From the NCBI GenBank assembly GCA_028706405.1, contig JAQWBM010000003.1, positions 31,152-95,151 of the forward strand: a stretch of DNA of 64,000 nt, written 5' to 3'. This DNA comes from Eubacteriales bacterium (lineage in GTDB: Bacteria; Bacillota; Clostridia; Peptostreptococcales; Anaerovoracaceae). Below are positions 9,152 to 18,089 of the stretch, piece by piece; position 1 is the first letter of the stretch; every line of letters starts with the position of its first letter. The notes beneath the pieces were generated by a model, which worked only from the letters and a program-made list of their open reading frames with translations, was not told the origin of the DNA and did no database searches. The translations under genes and the position numbers were made by a program.

Positions 9152-10864
9152 TTAATAATAAAATCCGACATTTGTCTTTAAAGCAGGCAATTCATCTGAA
9201 AACACTGTTTTTTTAACTTCCCAAGTTTCATTTACATATTGATAGGTAGTACTTAAATACGTTAAGCTATTCGGCAGTGTCGCCGCTATCACTTCTGTTG
9301 TAACAAGCTCTGTCCTCCCATCTCCCTTTTCATTTTGCAGTTCCATTTCAATGAAGAAGTTTTGACAAAATTCATTCCCGTAGAGTCTATAACCATCCAG
9401 ATCCAAGTCTGAAAGTTGCACTGTGGTACCGGCTCCGTTTGCTTCTATTTTTGCCGTCCTGTTGTTTTCGTCAACATTTATTGAGAACAAGGTACCATTT
9501 GTAATGTTTGAAAGATCAATCTGCGCAAGAGCTCCTTCCTTAAGGCTATACAACTCATATCCATATCCGCCGAAAGGCATACTTCTGTAATCAGTAATAG
9601 CCAGAAAATCTATCGCATCAAGGTCGGATATATTTCCGGCGATAAGCGAAGCGCCAAAGCCCTTTTTGTCATCTTTGAATATTTCTGTAACAGCCTCAGA
9701 GTCATCTTCTTTTATAGCAAGCTCCCACTTATTGCTGCTGTTATTGACCATAATTTGCGCCGTTTCATTTTTTCCATCCCTATCAATATCAATGTCTATA
9801 GAATTTGACAGCCTTTGATAAATGCCGTCAATAATCCCATAACCGCTGGATTGCAGTATTTGGGTGATATACCAACCTTCCTGCCCATTGTTTGAGCGCT
9901 TTTCTGCTATCAGTTTTTCTGCCGCAGTCGAGTGCGGAGGGCTAGAAGTGATTTCCGGGAACGATAAGGTATATTCTATTTTCGTATCACTGAGTTTATC
10001 CCTGTTTATAATGGTTATGGGACCTACCCAAGGGCTTGATCCGCCGGTAACCCAGTATGATTGTCGTACATAAGGACTTTTGTCTGCTTCCTGTCGTAGT
10101 TCAGGCGATAATGCAGCATATTGAAGGGCGCCATTTCTTGTTTGTTCTCCCCTTCCCCATAGTTTTACAGCCTCATCAGCACTAACCGGAATAAGGGTAT
10201 TTTCTATTAGGGCAATATCTGATTTAATTTTTTCTAAATCAGGAGTTTGAATCGATAGAACATTGGCGGTTTCGTCATAACTCACCCTTGCTTTAAATAA
10301 GTACTCCAGCCAATCCATTGGTACATAATAGTGGTTCTCATGGTTTGTTATGCTGTATACTACTGAACTGTGTTCATAATTGCCATCATCACTGGTAATG
10401 TGTATGGTAATATTATCGCGGGGGCTTGGCAGAGTCATACCATCCCACTTCGGTTTAAATTTCTCCAGCTCTAATGCCCATAACCGGGTAGGGGCACCGT
10501 AGGACAATTCCAGCTTTTTAGCTCTTTCCGGCAGTGGCAATAATTTATCATTTTGTTCATCAATATCGGTTTGCAGTCCATTTGCATAGGAATCTAATTT
10601 TTCCATATTATAAAAGTCCTGCGGGGTTTTAATGGTGACGGTATGAGTTGCTTGATCCCATTCTACTGAGCTGGCTCCTAGTTGTTCGGCCGCCCAACGC
10701 AAAGGAACCATTACTTGCCCTTCTATCACTTCCATATATGCAGGGGCATTGACAACTGAACCGTTTATTTGCACCGTCAACGGAGAATTAGCAACCGAAA
10801 CCGGGCTGCTGAAAAGTGCTGCCATTAAGACAATTACTAACAAGAATATTGCTGATCGTTTCAT
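9152..10864 (-). CDS. Secreted stalk-domain (copper amine oxidase N-terminal-like) protein
   Basis: A signal peptide (MKRSAIFLLVIVLMAALFSS) precedes a stalk domain with VQINGSVVNAPAYMEV and MVPLRWAAEQLGASSVEWD, the repeat unit seen in many clostridial surface proteins. A second stalk-like segment (HYYVPMDWLEYLFKARVSYD) follows. The C-terminal half contains an FG-GAP/VCBS-like strand, DIDIDRDGKNETAQI, and a beta-rich region. It is predicted extracellular. I chose the ATG at 10864 because GAAGGG precedes it and the signal peptide begins there; the longer frame to 10996 would run back into the M56 gene. It is the third gene of the right module and parallels the gene at 5059. Confidence 0.75.
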   Translation of the reverse strand: MKRSAIFLLVIVLMAALFSSPVSVANSPLTVQINGSVVNAPAYMEVIEGQVMVPLRWAAEQLGASSVEWDQATHTVTIKTPQDFYNMEKLDSYANGLQTDIDEQNDKLLPLPERAKKLELSYGAPTRLWALELEKFKPKWDGMTLPSPRDNITIHITSDDGNYEHSSVVYSITNHENHYYVPMDWLEYLFKARVSYDETANVLSIQTPDLEKIKSDIALIENTLIPVSADEAVKLWGRGEQTRNGALQYAALSPELRQEADKSPYVRQSYWVTGGSSPWVGPITIINRDKLSDTKIEYTLSFPEITSSPPHSTAAEKLIAEKRSNNGQEGWYITQILQSSGYGIIDGIYQRLSNSIDIDIDRDGKNETAQIMVNNSSNKWELAIKEDDSEAVTEIFKDDKKGFGASLIAGNISDLDAIDFLAITDYRSMPFGGYGYELYSLKEGALAQIDLSNITNGTLFSINVDENNRTAKIEANGAGTTVQLSDLDLDGYRLYGNEFCQNFFIEMELQNEKGDGRTELVTTEVIAATLPNSLTYLSTTYQYVNETWEVKKTVFSDELPALKTNVGFYY

Positions 10865-10949
10865 CTTTACCCTTCTTTCTGTTATAAACTTTTCACTTAG
10901 ACTTATAACGCAATCCGCAGAAAATCTTCGGCTAATATATTGATTACCG

Positions 10950-13157
10950 TTAATTTTTGATAATATAATCAGACATTTTTGTTTCTTTCCATTCATCAGT
11001 ATCTATAGCAAGGTTTTTAGAATATAAGGTTATCTCACCATTTTCATCTATAACAGTTTTTAAAGAATCAAAATTCATATCTTTTGGCTGCAGGTATTCA
11101 TCATATAACCTCTGATAGTAGTTACTGTCACCGCTTTCCTTCGCCTCTTTAATGTACTTAACCGTATCAGGATCTCTGTCATAATTTTTATGGATTATCT
11201 TATATTGAAAAACAGCCTCAACTTTTCCATTTACAATTTCTTCATGATAATTTGATATTTGAAAATCCAATAATTCATAGTATGGAGAAAAAACATTTGT
11301 ACTGTGTTCTTCCATATATGAACTGATTTTTTCAATGTGCTGCGGATCGTTAGTTGCAGCATCGTTATTTTTAGTACCGTTGTTTGCAGGATCTTCGTTA
11401 ACAACGACCCAAATCGATGCCTGCCTTTTCGCACCGTTCTCATCGGTCAGCATCGGCTGGATCAAGTTGACCTCCGCTTCGCCGTCATCCCATGTGAATT
11501 TAACTACAAATATTGGGGGTTCCGTATTTCGGTCTTCGTAAGTACCCGAGACCTTGGCTCCGGCAAGATTTAATTGATGTACGGCTGCCGCTGTTGGGTT
11601 TTCAAGAATCTCAGTCATGTTCCAAGCATTTTCGTCTGCCTGAGTCTGATAAGCAGCCGCAAACTTTGTAAAGTCATAAAATCCAAATTTATAAGCCTCA
11701 TCAAAGTCCGCTTTGGATTCAATTCTGTCGAAGTGCTTCATCGTAACCTGCATCGCTTTATACTCATCCTCAATTTTTTTCACTGTAATCGTTTCTTTCG
11801 CCACATAAACTGATGGTGTTGATGTTTTGAAATAGTAATAGATATCGATATGAGAAGAATCCACCAGGTCTATTACATAATCGTTGCCCCAAGGCCATGG
11901 GCTTGACCAGCCCATCCAATAATACTTTCCTTTTTCATTTTCCTCTATATCGCCAATTGTTAAATATAGCTCCTCGTTTTCGCACAAGCTGTAAATGGTA
12001 TCCGCATCCCTCGCTGAAAACGCATCCGCCCATTTAATGGCGAAGGCTTCTATCTCTGTTTTGTCTTCCTCGCTCAAATCCGCTATATTATTTTGCGCTG
12101 ATGTAAAGGTACAACCAACCGCTAATATCACAATCAGCAATACGGTGCTCAAGGTCGCAGCCTTCATTTTCTTATTCTTTGCGATCATGGTAACTCTCTC
12201 TTTTATTCCGTTTGCGCTGCCGTACATGGTGGTAGCCATTTGCAAAACATCACTTTTATGATCACTTTGCCTTATTAAGTCTACTAAGGCTCTGCCATAG
12301 GCCAGTCTCTCTTCCTTTCCTATGGCCTTGAGCACACCGTAATCACAGGCAAGCTCGCAATCTCGTTTGGACATGATCGCTGCCACCCATACCAAAGGAT
12401 TAAACCAATAAAATACCAATAGACTGCCTCTGACTATCGCCCATATCAAGTCGTGGTGCTTATAATGACATAACTCGTGAGCAATTGCAAAACGAAGCTT
12501 TTCCTTATCTGCCGCAACCTCAGAAGGCACATATATGGCCACTTCACCTCTGTATCCCATAAGGCAGGGAGAGTCAAGCTCTTCTACCACATATACAGGC
12601 AGTAATTTTGTTTTTCTCATATCAGTTCCTTCGTGAATAAGCCCTATTTCATCAGCGGCAAGCTTACCTTTGTTATCTGCTCTAATGGACATTAGAAATG
12701 TTCTGTTTTCAAATATTTTCTTGCCAAACTTACGATTTACAAGAATGAGCCATAGCACTAAAGCGAAAGCCCCAACTGCCCAGACAATCATAATCACAAG
12801 CTGCCAGTCTATGGCGGCGGCGGCGGAAATTCCCTTGCCGCTGGTCATAACACCCGTTTTCACATTATCCATAATCAGTACAGCATTGTCAATTGTTCCT
12901 GCCTCTGCATTGCCCGCAATGACTTGCTCTGCTGACGATGCTCCTCGGATCGTTATCTCAGCGCTGTTTACTGCATTCATTAAGCTTAATGCACTTTCTA
13001 TCGGATGAGGGTTCAACCAGCTAAATGCCGCCAGCCGCAGGACCACGAGACTCCAGAGTCCATACTGCACCATAGGGTTGATTTTCCCCTTAAACATAAA
13101 TCTTATGGTTAGTATGATCACAATCAGCACAGATGAAGATATAATTGTATCGATCAT
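10950..13157 (-). CDS. M56 (BlaR1-like) membrane protease with C-terminal DUF4829-like sensor region
   Basis: At 735 residues this is much longer than the left-module paralogue. N-terminal helices include MIDTIISSSVLIVIILTIRF. The zinc protease motif is HELCH (227-231), with the third ligand in RDCELACD (E268). A last helix (TLSTVLLIVILAVGCTF) leads to about 390 extracytoplasmic residues. These contain FAIKWADAFSARDADTIYSL, a DUF4829-like segment, and further repeats, in place of a penicillin-binding domain. The signal sensed is therefore unknown. The start overlaps blaI by ATGA, so the two are translationally coupled. On the family model it would sense envelope stress and relieve BlaI. Confidence 0.87.
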   Translation of the reverse strand: MIDTIISSSVLIVIILTIRFMFKGKINPMVQYGLWSLVVLRLAAFSWLNPHPIESALSLMNAVNSAEITIRGASSAEQVIAGNAEAGTIDNAVLIMDNVKTGVMTSGKGISAAAAIDWQLVIMIVWAVGAFALVLWLILVNRKFGKKIFENRTFLMSIRADNKGKLAADEIGLIHEGTDMRKTKLLPVYVVEELDSPCLMGYRGEVAIYVPSEVAADKEKLRFAIAHELCHYKHHDLIWAIVRGSLLVFYWFNPLVWVAAIMSKRDCELACDYGVLKAIGKEERLAYGRALVDLIRQSDHKSDVLQMATTMYGSANGIKERVTMIAKNKKMKAATLSTVLLIVILAVGCTFTSAQNNIADLSEEDKTEIEAFAIKWADAFSARDADTIYSLCENEELYLTIGDIEENEKGKYYWMGWSSPWPWGNDYVIDLVDSSHIDIYYYFKTSTPSVYVAKETITVKKIEDEYKAMQVTMKHFDRIESKADFDEAYKFGFYDFTKFAAAYQTQADENAWNMTEILENPTAAAVHQLNLAGAKVSGTYEDRNTEPPIFVVKFTWDDGEAEVNLIQPMLTDENGAKRQASIWVVVNEDPANNGTKNNDAATNDPQHIEKISSYMEEHSTNVFSPYYELLDFQISNYHEEIVNGKVEAVFQYKIIHKNYDRDPDTVKYIKEAKESGDSNYYQRLYDEYLQPKDMNFDSLKTVIDENGEITLYSKNLAIDTDEWKETKMSDYIIKN

Positions 13158-13534
13158 TTCTCTTCCTCCTCCGCCTTTTTTAATATAGCGTAAAGCTCAT
13201 CGATTTCTTCCTTTGATAAACTATTCTTTTCCACCATCGTGTTGACCATCAGTCCCAGGCTTCCGGAATAGACCTTGTCGAGAAAATTTTCGGTCTCTCC
13301 TATCACCGTTTCAGCACGCTCAACTGCCGGATAATATTGCTTTGCTCTGACTCCTTGCTCGTATCTTACCGCCCCCTTCGATTCCATACGCCCAAGCATA
13401 GTAATAATGGTGTGCTTGCCCCAACCTGTGGACTCTTTCAGGGCAGCCGTAAGCTGAGTAATGGTCTTGGGTGCCTCTTCCCATAGCATGTTCATTATAT
13501 TCCACTCCCCGTCAGATAAATTGATTCGTTTCAT
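13154..13534 (-). CDS. BlaI/MecI/CopY-family transcriptional repressor (right module)
   Basis: The winged-helix repressor of 126 residues from the chosen start opens with LSDGEWNIMNMLWEEAPKTI. It has the recognition region WGKHTIITMLGRMESKGAV and a C-terminal dimerisation part ending in ELYAILKKAEEEEK. The ATG at 13534 has AAAGGGG upstream; the longer frame from 13573 lacks a site. The gene is first in a four-gene operon, overlaps the M56 gene by 4 bases, and lies about 110 bp downstream of a sigma-A promoter embedded in a large palindrome (13645-13687). Autorepression is very likely. Confidence 0.93.
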   Translation of the reverse strand: MKRINLSDGEWNIMNMLWEEAPKTITQLTAALKESTGWGKHTIITMLGRMESKGAVRYEQGVRAKQYYPAVERAETVIGETENFLDKVYSGSLGLMVNTMVEKNSLSKEEIDELYAILKKAEEEEK

Positions 13535-13644
13535 ATATAAATCCCCTTTCAATAATAGACGATGAAAATCCACAATTTAGAAGTTTGTGATTTCCAGCCT
13601 AAATTCTGTCTGCAGCACGGAAGCACCGGATAGAATATTAAGTA

Positions 13645-13689
13645 GACGTGTGTATACCCAATATTACCACATAGGTATACACACGTCAA
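13645..13689 (-). promoter_or_regulatory. Sigma-A promoter inside a 14-bp inverted repeat (BlaI operator)
   Basis: On the minus strand TTGACG (plus 13684-13689) and TAATAT (plus 13661-13666) are 17 bp apart, a near-ideal promoter. The arms GACGTGTGTATACC (13645-13658) and GGTATACACACGTC (13674-13687) are perfectly complementary with a 15-base spacer. One arm covers the -35 region and the other the start point. A repressor bound here would block polymerase. The following gene is blaI itself. Confidence 0.85.
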
Positions 13690-13764
13690 CCTGTTGTTTT
13701 AGATTATTTTATCAAACCCAACATTATTATATGATTACTAGTTATCGGCATGAAATTTTTTACT

Positions 13765-15678
13765 TTACCAGGAGCCGCCTCCGCCTCCGCCCATTCCGCC
13801 ACCGGAAAAGCCGCCACCGCCGGAGAAACCCCCACCCCCAATACCGCCGTATGATGCAGGCGGTACTGATATATTTTGTATATTTTGCTGAACTGCATGC
13901 GTGTAGTTATGGAATGAATTCATAAATATCCAGGTATTAAACATATGAGTGCCGCCGTACCCGGAATCGTACCAGGACGGAGGCTGAACAGTTATACCTT
14001 CAAATTTCTTAGCCCATTTATCCGTCAGACCGAAAACATATGCGTAAGGCAGCACATTATAGAAATAATCCGGAGTTTGCTCCGCCAGGCGCCGGATACG
14101 ATCTAATTCCGCTGTCCTGATAAATTCTTTGAACCCCAGTATTCTTCCCAGCAGCTTGCTGCTTTTCTTCGTTCTCTGCTTCATCCTCATGGTAAAGGTC
14201 AAGGATACCAGGGAAGCCAAAACGACCGCCATGCCCGTCAGCACATTGTTCAATACGGAATAGCTGTATAGAAGTGTCCCTGCTCCAAATATGACGACCG
14301 ACACCACTCCCAGAGCGTTCAGACCTGCTATTTTTGTCTTTTTAAGGCTGTCTTTTTTATCGTAAGCCGAAATGAATGAGCTGAATCCAACGAGTGCGAA
14401 GAGAATCACCGGAATGGTCAAAGCGACCCACATATCGTTTGATTTATTAAGCACCGCCCCGCATATAGATAAAGAAATCATTGGTACCAGCATAAGCAGC
14501 AGTCCTATCACCCTTGCGCCTATTGAGTTTTGTGTAAATATCCTATTTTCTTTCCGCATTGTGAAGTATGCTTTAAGCTGCCCCTTCGTTGCCTCAAATG
14601 TTCCGTAAAAATCCTCCTTAAGATCTTCAAGCGCTACCTTCTCTCTGTTATCGAATAAGCCATTAAACATAGTATGTTCATATGTCTTTGCGCTCTCAGG
14701 AATATCCCTCTGTTTTATCAACGTAAAATCTTTATTACCGTCCTCTCGAATTTTCAAATATCCCTCATTCGCCCAGTAAATAATCAAGGAAATGATATCC
14801 TTGCTGTCTACAGCGCCGTCAATAATATATCCCAGCTCTGCGGGATTGACTTCCTCCGGAGGATAAAATTCTACAGTTTTGACTACCTTAGGATCCCTGC
14901 CGAACAGAACCCAAAGCAGCATGCTCAATAAAGGAGCAGCGATAATAAGCAGCATCATTGCCCAAAGCATCCAGGCTGTCGTTTTCTCCCCGACAAAATA
15001 GCCTTCTGGAAGTATGATGTGCAAGGTGACGCCCTCGCCTGTTCCTAAAATTCTGGTCGTGTTTGCTCTTATCATCGTACCGTCCGCAGACCAGCTCACC
15101 GCTTCCATGTCCGCCTGTCCATACCTGCCGGCAATCAATTCAGCCAGATCTGAATGGAAGGCTTTTGGCATGCGAATAGTCAGAGACGATGCTTCGATGG
15201 GAGTGCTCCAACTGTTGGGAATAATGTTCCAATACAGGCTGTCAAAGGCTTCGTTCTCATCATCATAAAGAATACAGCGGTAACTGATACGATATTCCTG
15301 AGAACCGTTGACATACTTATCTGCGCTGCCGATTCGAAGAACCAGATTCCCGCTCTCACGGTATGTGTCATATTCAAACCCCGTAACCCCCACATCCGAA
15401 ATTTTAATACGATATCGCTCAATTACCGTCCTTCCATCAATCTGTCTGGTAATCGTCCCGTTATACGGAATATATCTGTATATCCCCTGTCTGGGCTCGG
15501 TAAAGTCTACCTTTATAATTTCTTGCACCACAAAGGAATTGTTTTCATACAAATCCAGCTGTACGTCAAAGCTTCTTGTTTCAAAAGCTTCGGCATCGGC
15601 ATAAACAGTATTTGCAAAATTTGCAAAAAACAAGACCGTAAATATCAACAGAATTAAAATTGTTTTAATGCGTTTCAT
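13765..15678 (-). CDS. DUF2207-domain membrane protein with Gly-rich tail
   Basis: The 637-residue product has a signal peptide (TILILLIFTVLFFANFANTV). An extracellular DUF2207 domain follows (RSFDVQLDLYENNSFVVQE, EPRQGIYRYIPY). Further on are a membrane helix (MLWAMMLLIIAAPLLSMLLW), a cytosolic stretch, two more helices, a domain containing LLGRILGFKEFIRTAELDRI, and a Gly/Phe/Ser-rich C-terminus ending GGGGGGSW. DUF2207 proteins are commonly paired with LemA, as here, and both are thought to act at the envelope; no reaction is known. Its gene follows lemA, separated by a terminator-like hairpin. Confidence 0.88.
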   Translation of the reverse strand: MKRIKTILILLIFTVLFFANFANTVYADAEAFETRSFDVQLDLYENNSFVVQEIIKVDFTEPRQGIYRYIPYNGTITRQIDGRTVIERYRIKISDVGVTGFEYDTYRESGNLVLRIGSADKYVNGSQEYRISYRCILYDDENEAFDSLYWNIIPNSWSTPIEASSLTIRMPKAFHSDLAELIAGRYGQADMEAVSWSADGTMIRANTTRILGTGEGVTLHIILPEGYFVGEKTTAWMLWAMMLLIIAAPLLSMLLWVLFGRDPKVVKTVEFYPPEEVNPAELGYIIDGAVDSKDIISLIIYWANEGYLKIREDGNKDFTLIKQRDIPESAKTYEHTMFNGLFDNREKVALEDLKEDFYGTFEATKGQLKAYFTMRKENRIFTQNSIGARVIGLLLMLVPMISLSICGAVLNKSNDMWVALTIPVILFALVGFSSFISAYDKKDSLKKTKIAGLNALGVVSVVIFGAGTLLYSYSVLNNVLTGMAVVLASLVSLTFTMRMKQRTKKSSKLLGRILGFKEFIRTAELDRIRRLAEQTPDYFYNVLPYAYVFGLTDKWAKKFEGITVQPPSWYDSGYGGTHMFNTWIFMNSFHNYTHAVQQNIQNISVPPASYGGIGGGGFSGGGGFSGGGMGGGGGGSW

Positions 15679-15702
15679 ATTTTACACATGCTTTCCTGTC
15701 AA

Positions 15703-15732
15703 ATAAAAAAGCGGAACGGTAAAATCCGTTCC
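15703..15732 (-). terminator. Intrinsic terminator between lemA and the DUF2207 gene
   Basis: GGAACGG (15713-15719) pairs with CCGTTCC (15726-15732). On the minus strand the stem is followed by GCTTTTTTATTT. It sits 7 bp after the lemA stop and before the DUF2207 gene, so it probably sets the level of read-through. Confidence 0.75.
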
Positions 15733-15739
15733 TGTGTTA

Positions 15740-16306
15740 TTAAAACTGGACCTTGACAACCTCTCTTTCGGCAACGTCACCTACCTCAAACATAGGCTTG
15801 CGGGTAAAGTTGAAAATTCCTGCAATAATATTGCCGGGAAAAGATTCTATCTTGGTATTGAGTTCTTTTACTATCGCATTATAGTATTTTCTTGAATTTG
15901 CGATTTCATCCTCGATCCGCTGCAATTGTGACTGTAAATCAAGGAAATTTGTATTCGCCTTTAAATCAGGATATGCCTCTGCTAACGCAAACAGGCTTTT
16001 CAAAGTATTTTCCAGCATGTTTTCTCCCTGGATCCTGCCTTCTATCGTCTTAGCATCTGCAGCAAAATTCCTGGCTTCCACAACTTTTTCCAGAGTGCCC
16101 GCTTCATGCTTGGCATAACCCTTCACCGTTTCCACAAGATTGGGAATCAAATCATATCTTTTTTTAAGATATACATCCATCGTGGCAAAAGCCTCTTCTA
16201 CCATATTACGCAAACGGATAAAGCCGTTATATGCTGAAATAACCCAGATCACCATAACAACAATAATAGCTAAAATTATTAAAATCACAAGATCTCCGAT
16301 ACCCAT
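15740..16306 (-). CDS. lemA: LemA family protein
   Basis: The 188-residue protein has one N-terminal helix (VILIILAIIVVMVIWVISAY). The LemA core follows: NGFIRLRNMVEEAFATMDVY, KKRYDLIPNLVETVKGYAKHE, AYPDLKANTNFLDLQ, LQRIEDEIANSRKYYN, and the terminal PGNIIAGIFNF. Length and motifs match the family (about 185 residues). LemA is a membrane-anchored helical protein of unknown activity. It is followed by DUF2207, the usual partner. Confidence 0.95.
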   Translation of the reverse strand: MGIGDLVILIILAIIVVMVIWVISAYNGFIRLRNMVEEAFATMDVYLKKRYDLIPNLVETVKGYAKHEAGTLEKVVEARNFAADAKTIEGRIQGENMLENTLKSLFALAEAYPDLKANTNFLDLQSQLQRIEDEIANSRKYYNAIVKELNTKIESFPGNIIAGIFNFTRKPMFEVGDVAEREVVKVQF

Positions 16307-16318
16307 TCCCTTATCCCC

Positions 16319-16423
16319 CTATTTATTTTTGTTAAAAATCAGTGCAAGAACCATCCCTGTTAAAACAAAGACCGCAAACGTAACTGCCCCGGATGTGATA
16401 AACAGAATTACAAGATTTCCCAG
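16319..16423 (-). CDS. Possible 34-residue membrane microprotein without a standard start
   Basis: Between ung and lemA the minus strand is open for 34 codons. The product would be strongly hydrophobic with a basic end ([20 protein letters not shown]), like a single-span membrane protein with positive-inside charge. There is no ATG/GTG/TTG at the front. The first codon after the upstream stop is CTG (16421-16423), with GGAGA about nine bases before it. It overlaps the 3' end of ung. It may be a real CTG-started peptide or chance. Confidence 0.25.
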   Translation of the reverse strand: MGNLVILFITSGAVTFAVFVLTGMVLALIFNKNK

Positions 16424-17073
16424 TTAATTTTTTCTCCATACTTGGAAAGAAAATTATTGGTCTTGGAAAAGTGCCGGCATCCCCAAAATCCATTATGAGC
16501 CGATAGCGGACTCGGATGAGCAGCGGTTAAAACAAGATGCTTTTTATTGGTAATCAAATTGCTCTTTGCTTTAGCATTCGCTCCCCACAGCAGAAATACC
16601 ATGGGCTTTTCCCTCTGATTCAAAAGCTCTATAATCCGGTCAGTAAATATTTCCCATCCTTTACCCTTGTGTGAATTCGCCCGCCCTATATGAACTGTCA
16701 GCACAGCATTTAACAGCAGAACACCCTGTTTTGCCCAATCTTCAAGGCAGCCATGCTCCGGCAGCTTTACCCCCAGATCGCTTTCCAGTTCTTTAAAAAT
16801 ATTCACAAGAGAGGGAGGCTTCTTAACTCCTCTGTTCACGGAAAAACAAAGACCATGCGCCTGATTTGGTTCGTGATACGGATCCTGCCCCAGGATAACA
16901 GCTTTTACATCCTGATACGGCGTATATTTTAAAGCATTAAAAATATCATACATAGACGGGAAGATAACCTGCGTCTTGTATTCATGTATCAGGAATTCTC
17001 TTAAATCTCTATAATATTCTTTTTCAAATTCTCCATCCAGGATTTTATCCCAGTCATTACCTATGTTCACCAT
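16408..17073 (-). CDS. ung: Uracil-DNA glycosylase, family 1
   Basis: The 221-residue enzyme removes uracil from DNA and starts base excision repair. Motif [19 protein letters not shown] contains the catalytic Asp64. The DNA-intercalation motif [18 protein letters not shown] (His186) is present, and LLLNAVLTV and [12 protein letters not shown] lie in the expected places. Length matches the family. It stands alone on the minus strand, upstream of the lemA region. Confidence 0.97.
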   Translation of the reverse strand: MVNIGNDWDKILDGEFEKEYYRDLREFLIHEYKTQVIFPSMYDIFNALKYTPYQDVKAVILGQDPYHEPNQAHGLCFSVNRGVKKPPSLVNIFKELESDLGVKLPEHGCLEDWAKQGVLLLNAVLTVHIGRANSHKGKGWEIFTDRIIELLNQREKPMVFLLWGANAKAKSNLITNKKHLVLTAAHPSPLSAHNGFWGCRHFSKTNNFLSKYGEKINWEIL

Positions 17074-17230
17074 AATCTATCTACGCTTTCCTAAATCGTT
17101 TATCTTTATTGTATGATTGAGCAGACTCTTTTATTGTAATAACTATATCATAGTTGTTTTCAATTGAAAAGACCTCTTCAGAATCCTAATTAGGCTGATT
17201 CCATATAGGAAAATAGTGTATAATATCACC

Positions 17231-17929
17231 ATGAGTATGATATTAATATCGGAAAATGCGAATATTGTATTAAAGGATCATTTAATAAATAAGGGGCATT
17301 TATTGTGCGAAGTAGTAAAAACCGCTTCTGTTTATGATGCAATATCCTCACATCCCGACATTTATGCATGTAAGCTGGATGATGAGCTGATAGTATCAAA
17401 GGATCTGCTTCCTTTCTCAGAAAAACTTCTGATGGAAAGGAATATAAAATACATCCCCGGCGCATCAATTCCGGGCTATAGATATCCCGAAAATATTATA
17501 TATAACGCAGTACAGCTGGGAACACACTTCGTGCACAATACCAAGTATACGGATCCGATCCTGTTAAATGCTGCCCTTGAGAAGGAGCTTTGTCTGGTAC
17601 ATGTCAATCAAGGTTATACAAAGTGCAATACTGTCTCAGTGGATGCAAACTCGGCAATCACATCTGACAACGGGATCGCATCCGCGCTGACATTCCACGG
17701 CATCGATGCTCTGGTTGCCACACCGGGACATGTAAAACTGGAATCCTTCCCTTACGGCTTCCTGGGAGGCGCCTCTGGACGTGTTGACGATGAAATCATA
17801 TTTAACGGAAACCTAAGTAATCATCCGGATTACTTCAGAATAAAAAATTTCATAGAAGAAAGAAAATTAAGAGTTGTGTTTTTCGAGGATTATCCCCTTG
17901 AGGATATCGGATCGATCATACAGCTGTGA
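17231..17929 (+). CDS. DUF6873 / GME-fold-like protein of unknown function
   Basis: About 232 residues. Visible blocks are KYIPGASIPGYRYPENIIYN, HVNQGYTKCNTVSVD, SAITSDNGIASAL, GIDALVATPGHVKLESFPYG, and FLGGASGR. The pattern recalls a clostridial family that I believe is annotated as a GME (guanidino-modifying enzyme) fold; I cannot assign a reaction. Start: a frame extending to GTG 17216 runs into the TATAAT at 17219-17224. The ATG at 17231 lies exactly where transcription should begin, so the mRNA may be leaderless. The next ATG at 17237 is an alternative. The genes on both sides are not obviously related. Confidence 0.55.
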   Translation: MSMILISENANIVLKDHLINKGHLLCEVVKTASVYDAISSHPDIYACKLDDELIVSKDLLPFSEKLLMERNIKYIPGASIPGYRYPENIIYNAVQLGTHFVHNTKYTDPILLNAALEKELCLVHVNQGYTKCNTVSVDANSAITSDNGIASALTFHGIDALVATPGHVKLESFPYGFLGGASGRVDDEIIFNGNLSNHPDYFRIKNFIEERKLRVVFFEDYPLEDIGSIIQL

Positions 17930-17960
17930 CCGTCAGAGACTGAAAGATGATTGACTGTGA

Positions 17961-18039
17961 CGCTGGGCTAAGGCATTGGCTGCGGTTAAAACCCCTCCAA
18001 CAGCCGATTTTCAACCGCAGCCAATGCCTTGCCCCAGCG
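17961..18039. repeat. REP-like palindrome, family 1, copy 1
   Basis: Two 27-base arms (17961-17987 and 18013-18039) are complementary at 25 of 27 positions, around a 25-base loop containing AAAACCCC. The shared core AAGGCATTGGCTGCG resembles the palindrome at 22649-22728. There is no T-run, so it is not a typical terminator. It lies between two same-direction genes. Confidence 0.8.
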
Positions 18040-18089
18040 CAAACAAAAAATCTAACCCGTACCAAATAGATAGAAAGAGAGAATTATTA

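Noticed and set aside
13645..13687. Terminator of the DUF2207 gene
   Set aside because: No T-run follows on the minus strand, and a promoter with 17-bp spacing lies inside the palindrome.
17976..18089. N-terminal extension of the radical SAM protein from a TTG start
   Set aside because: The extension is the translation of a long palindromic repeat; family members begin at the IIPIFIPHLGCPNDC region, and a GTG start fits at 18090.
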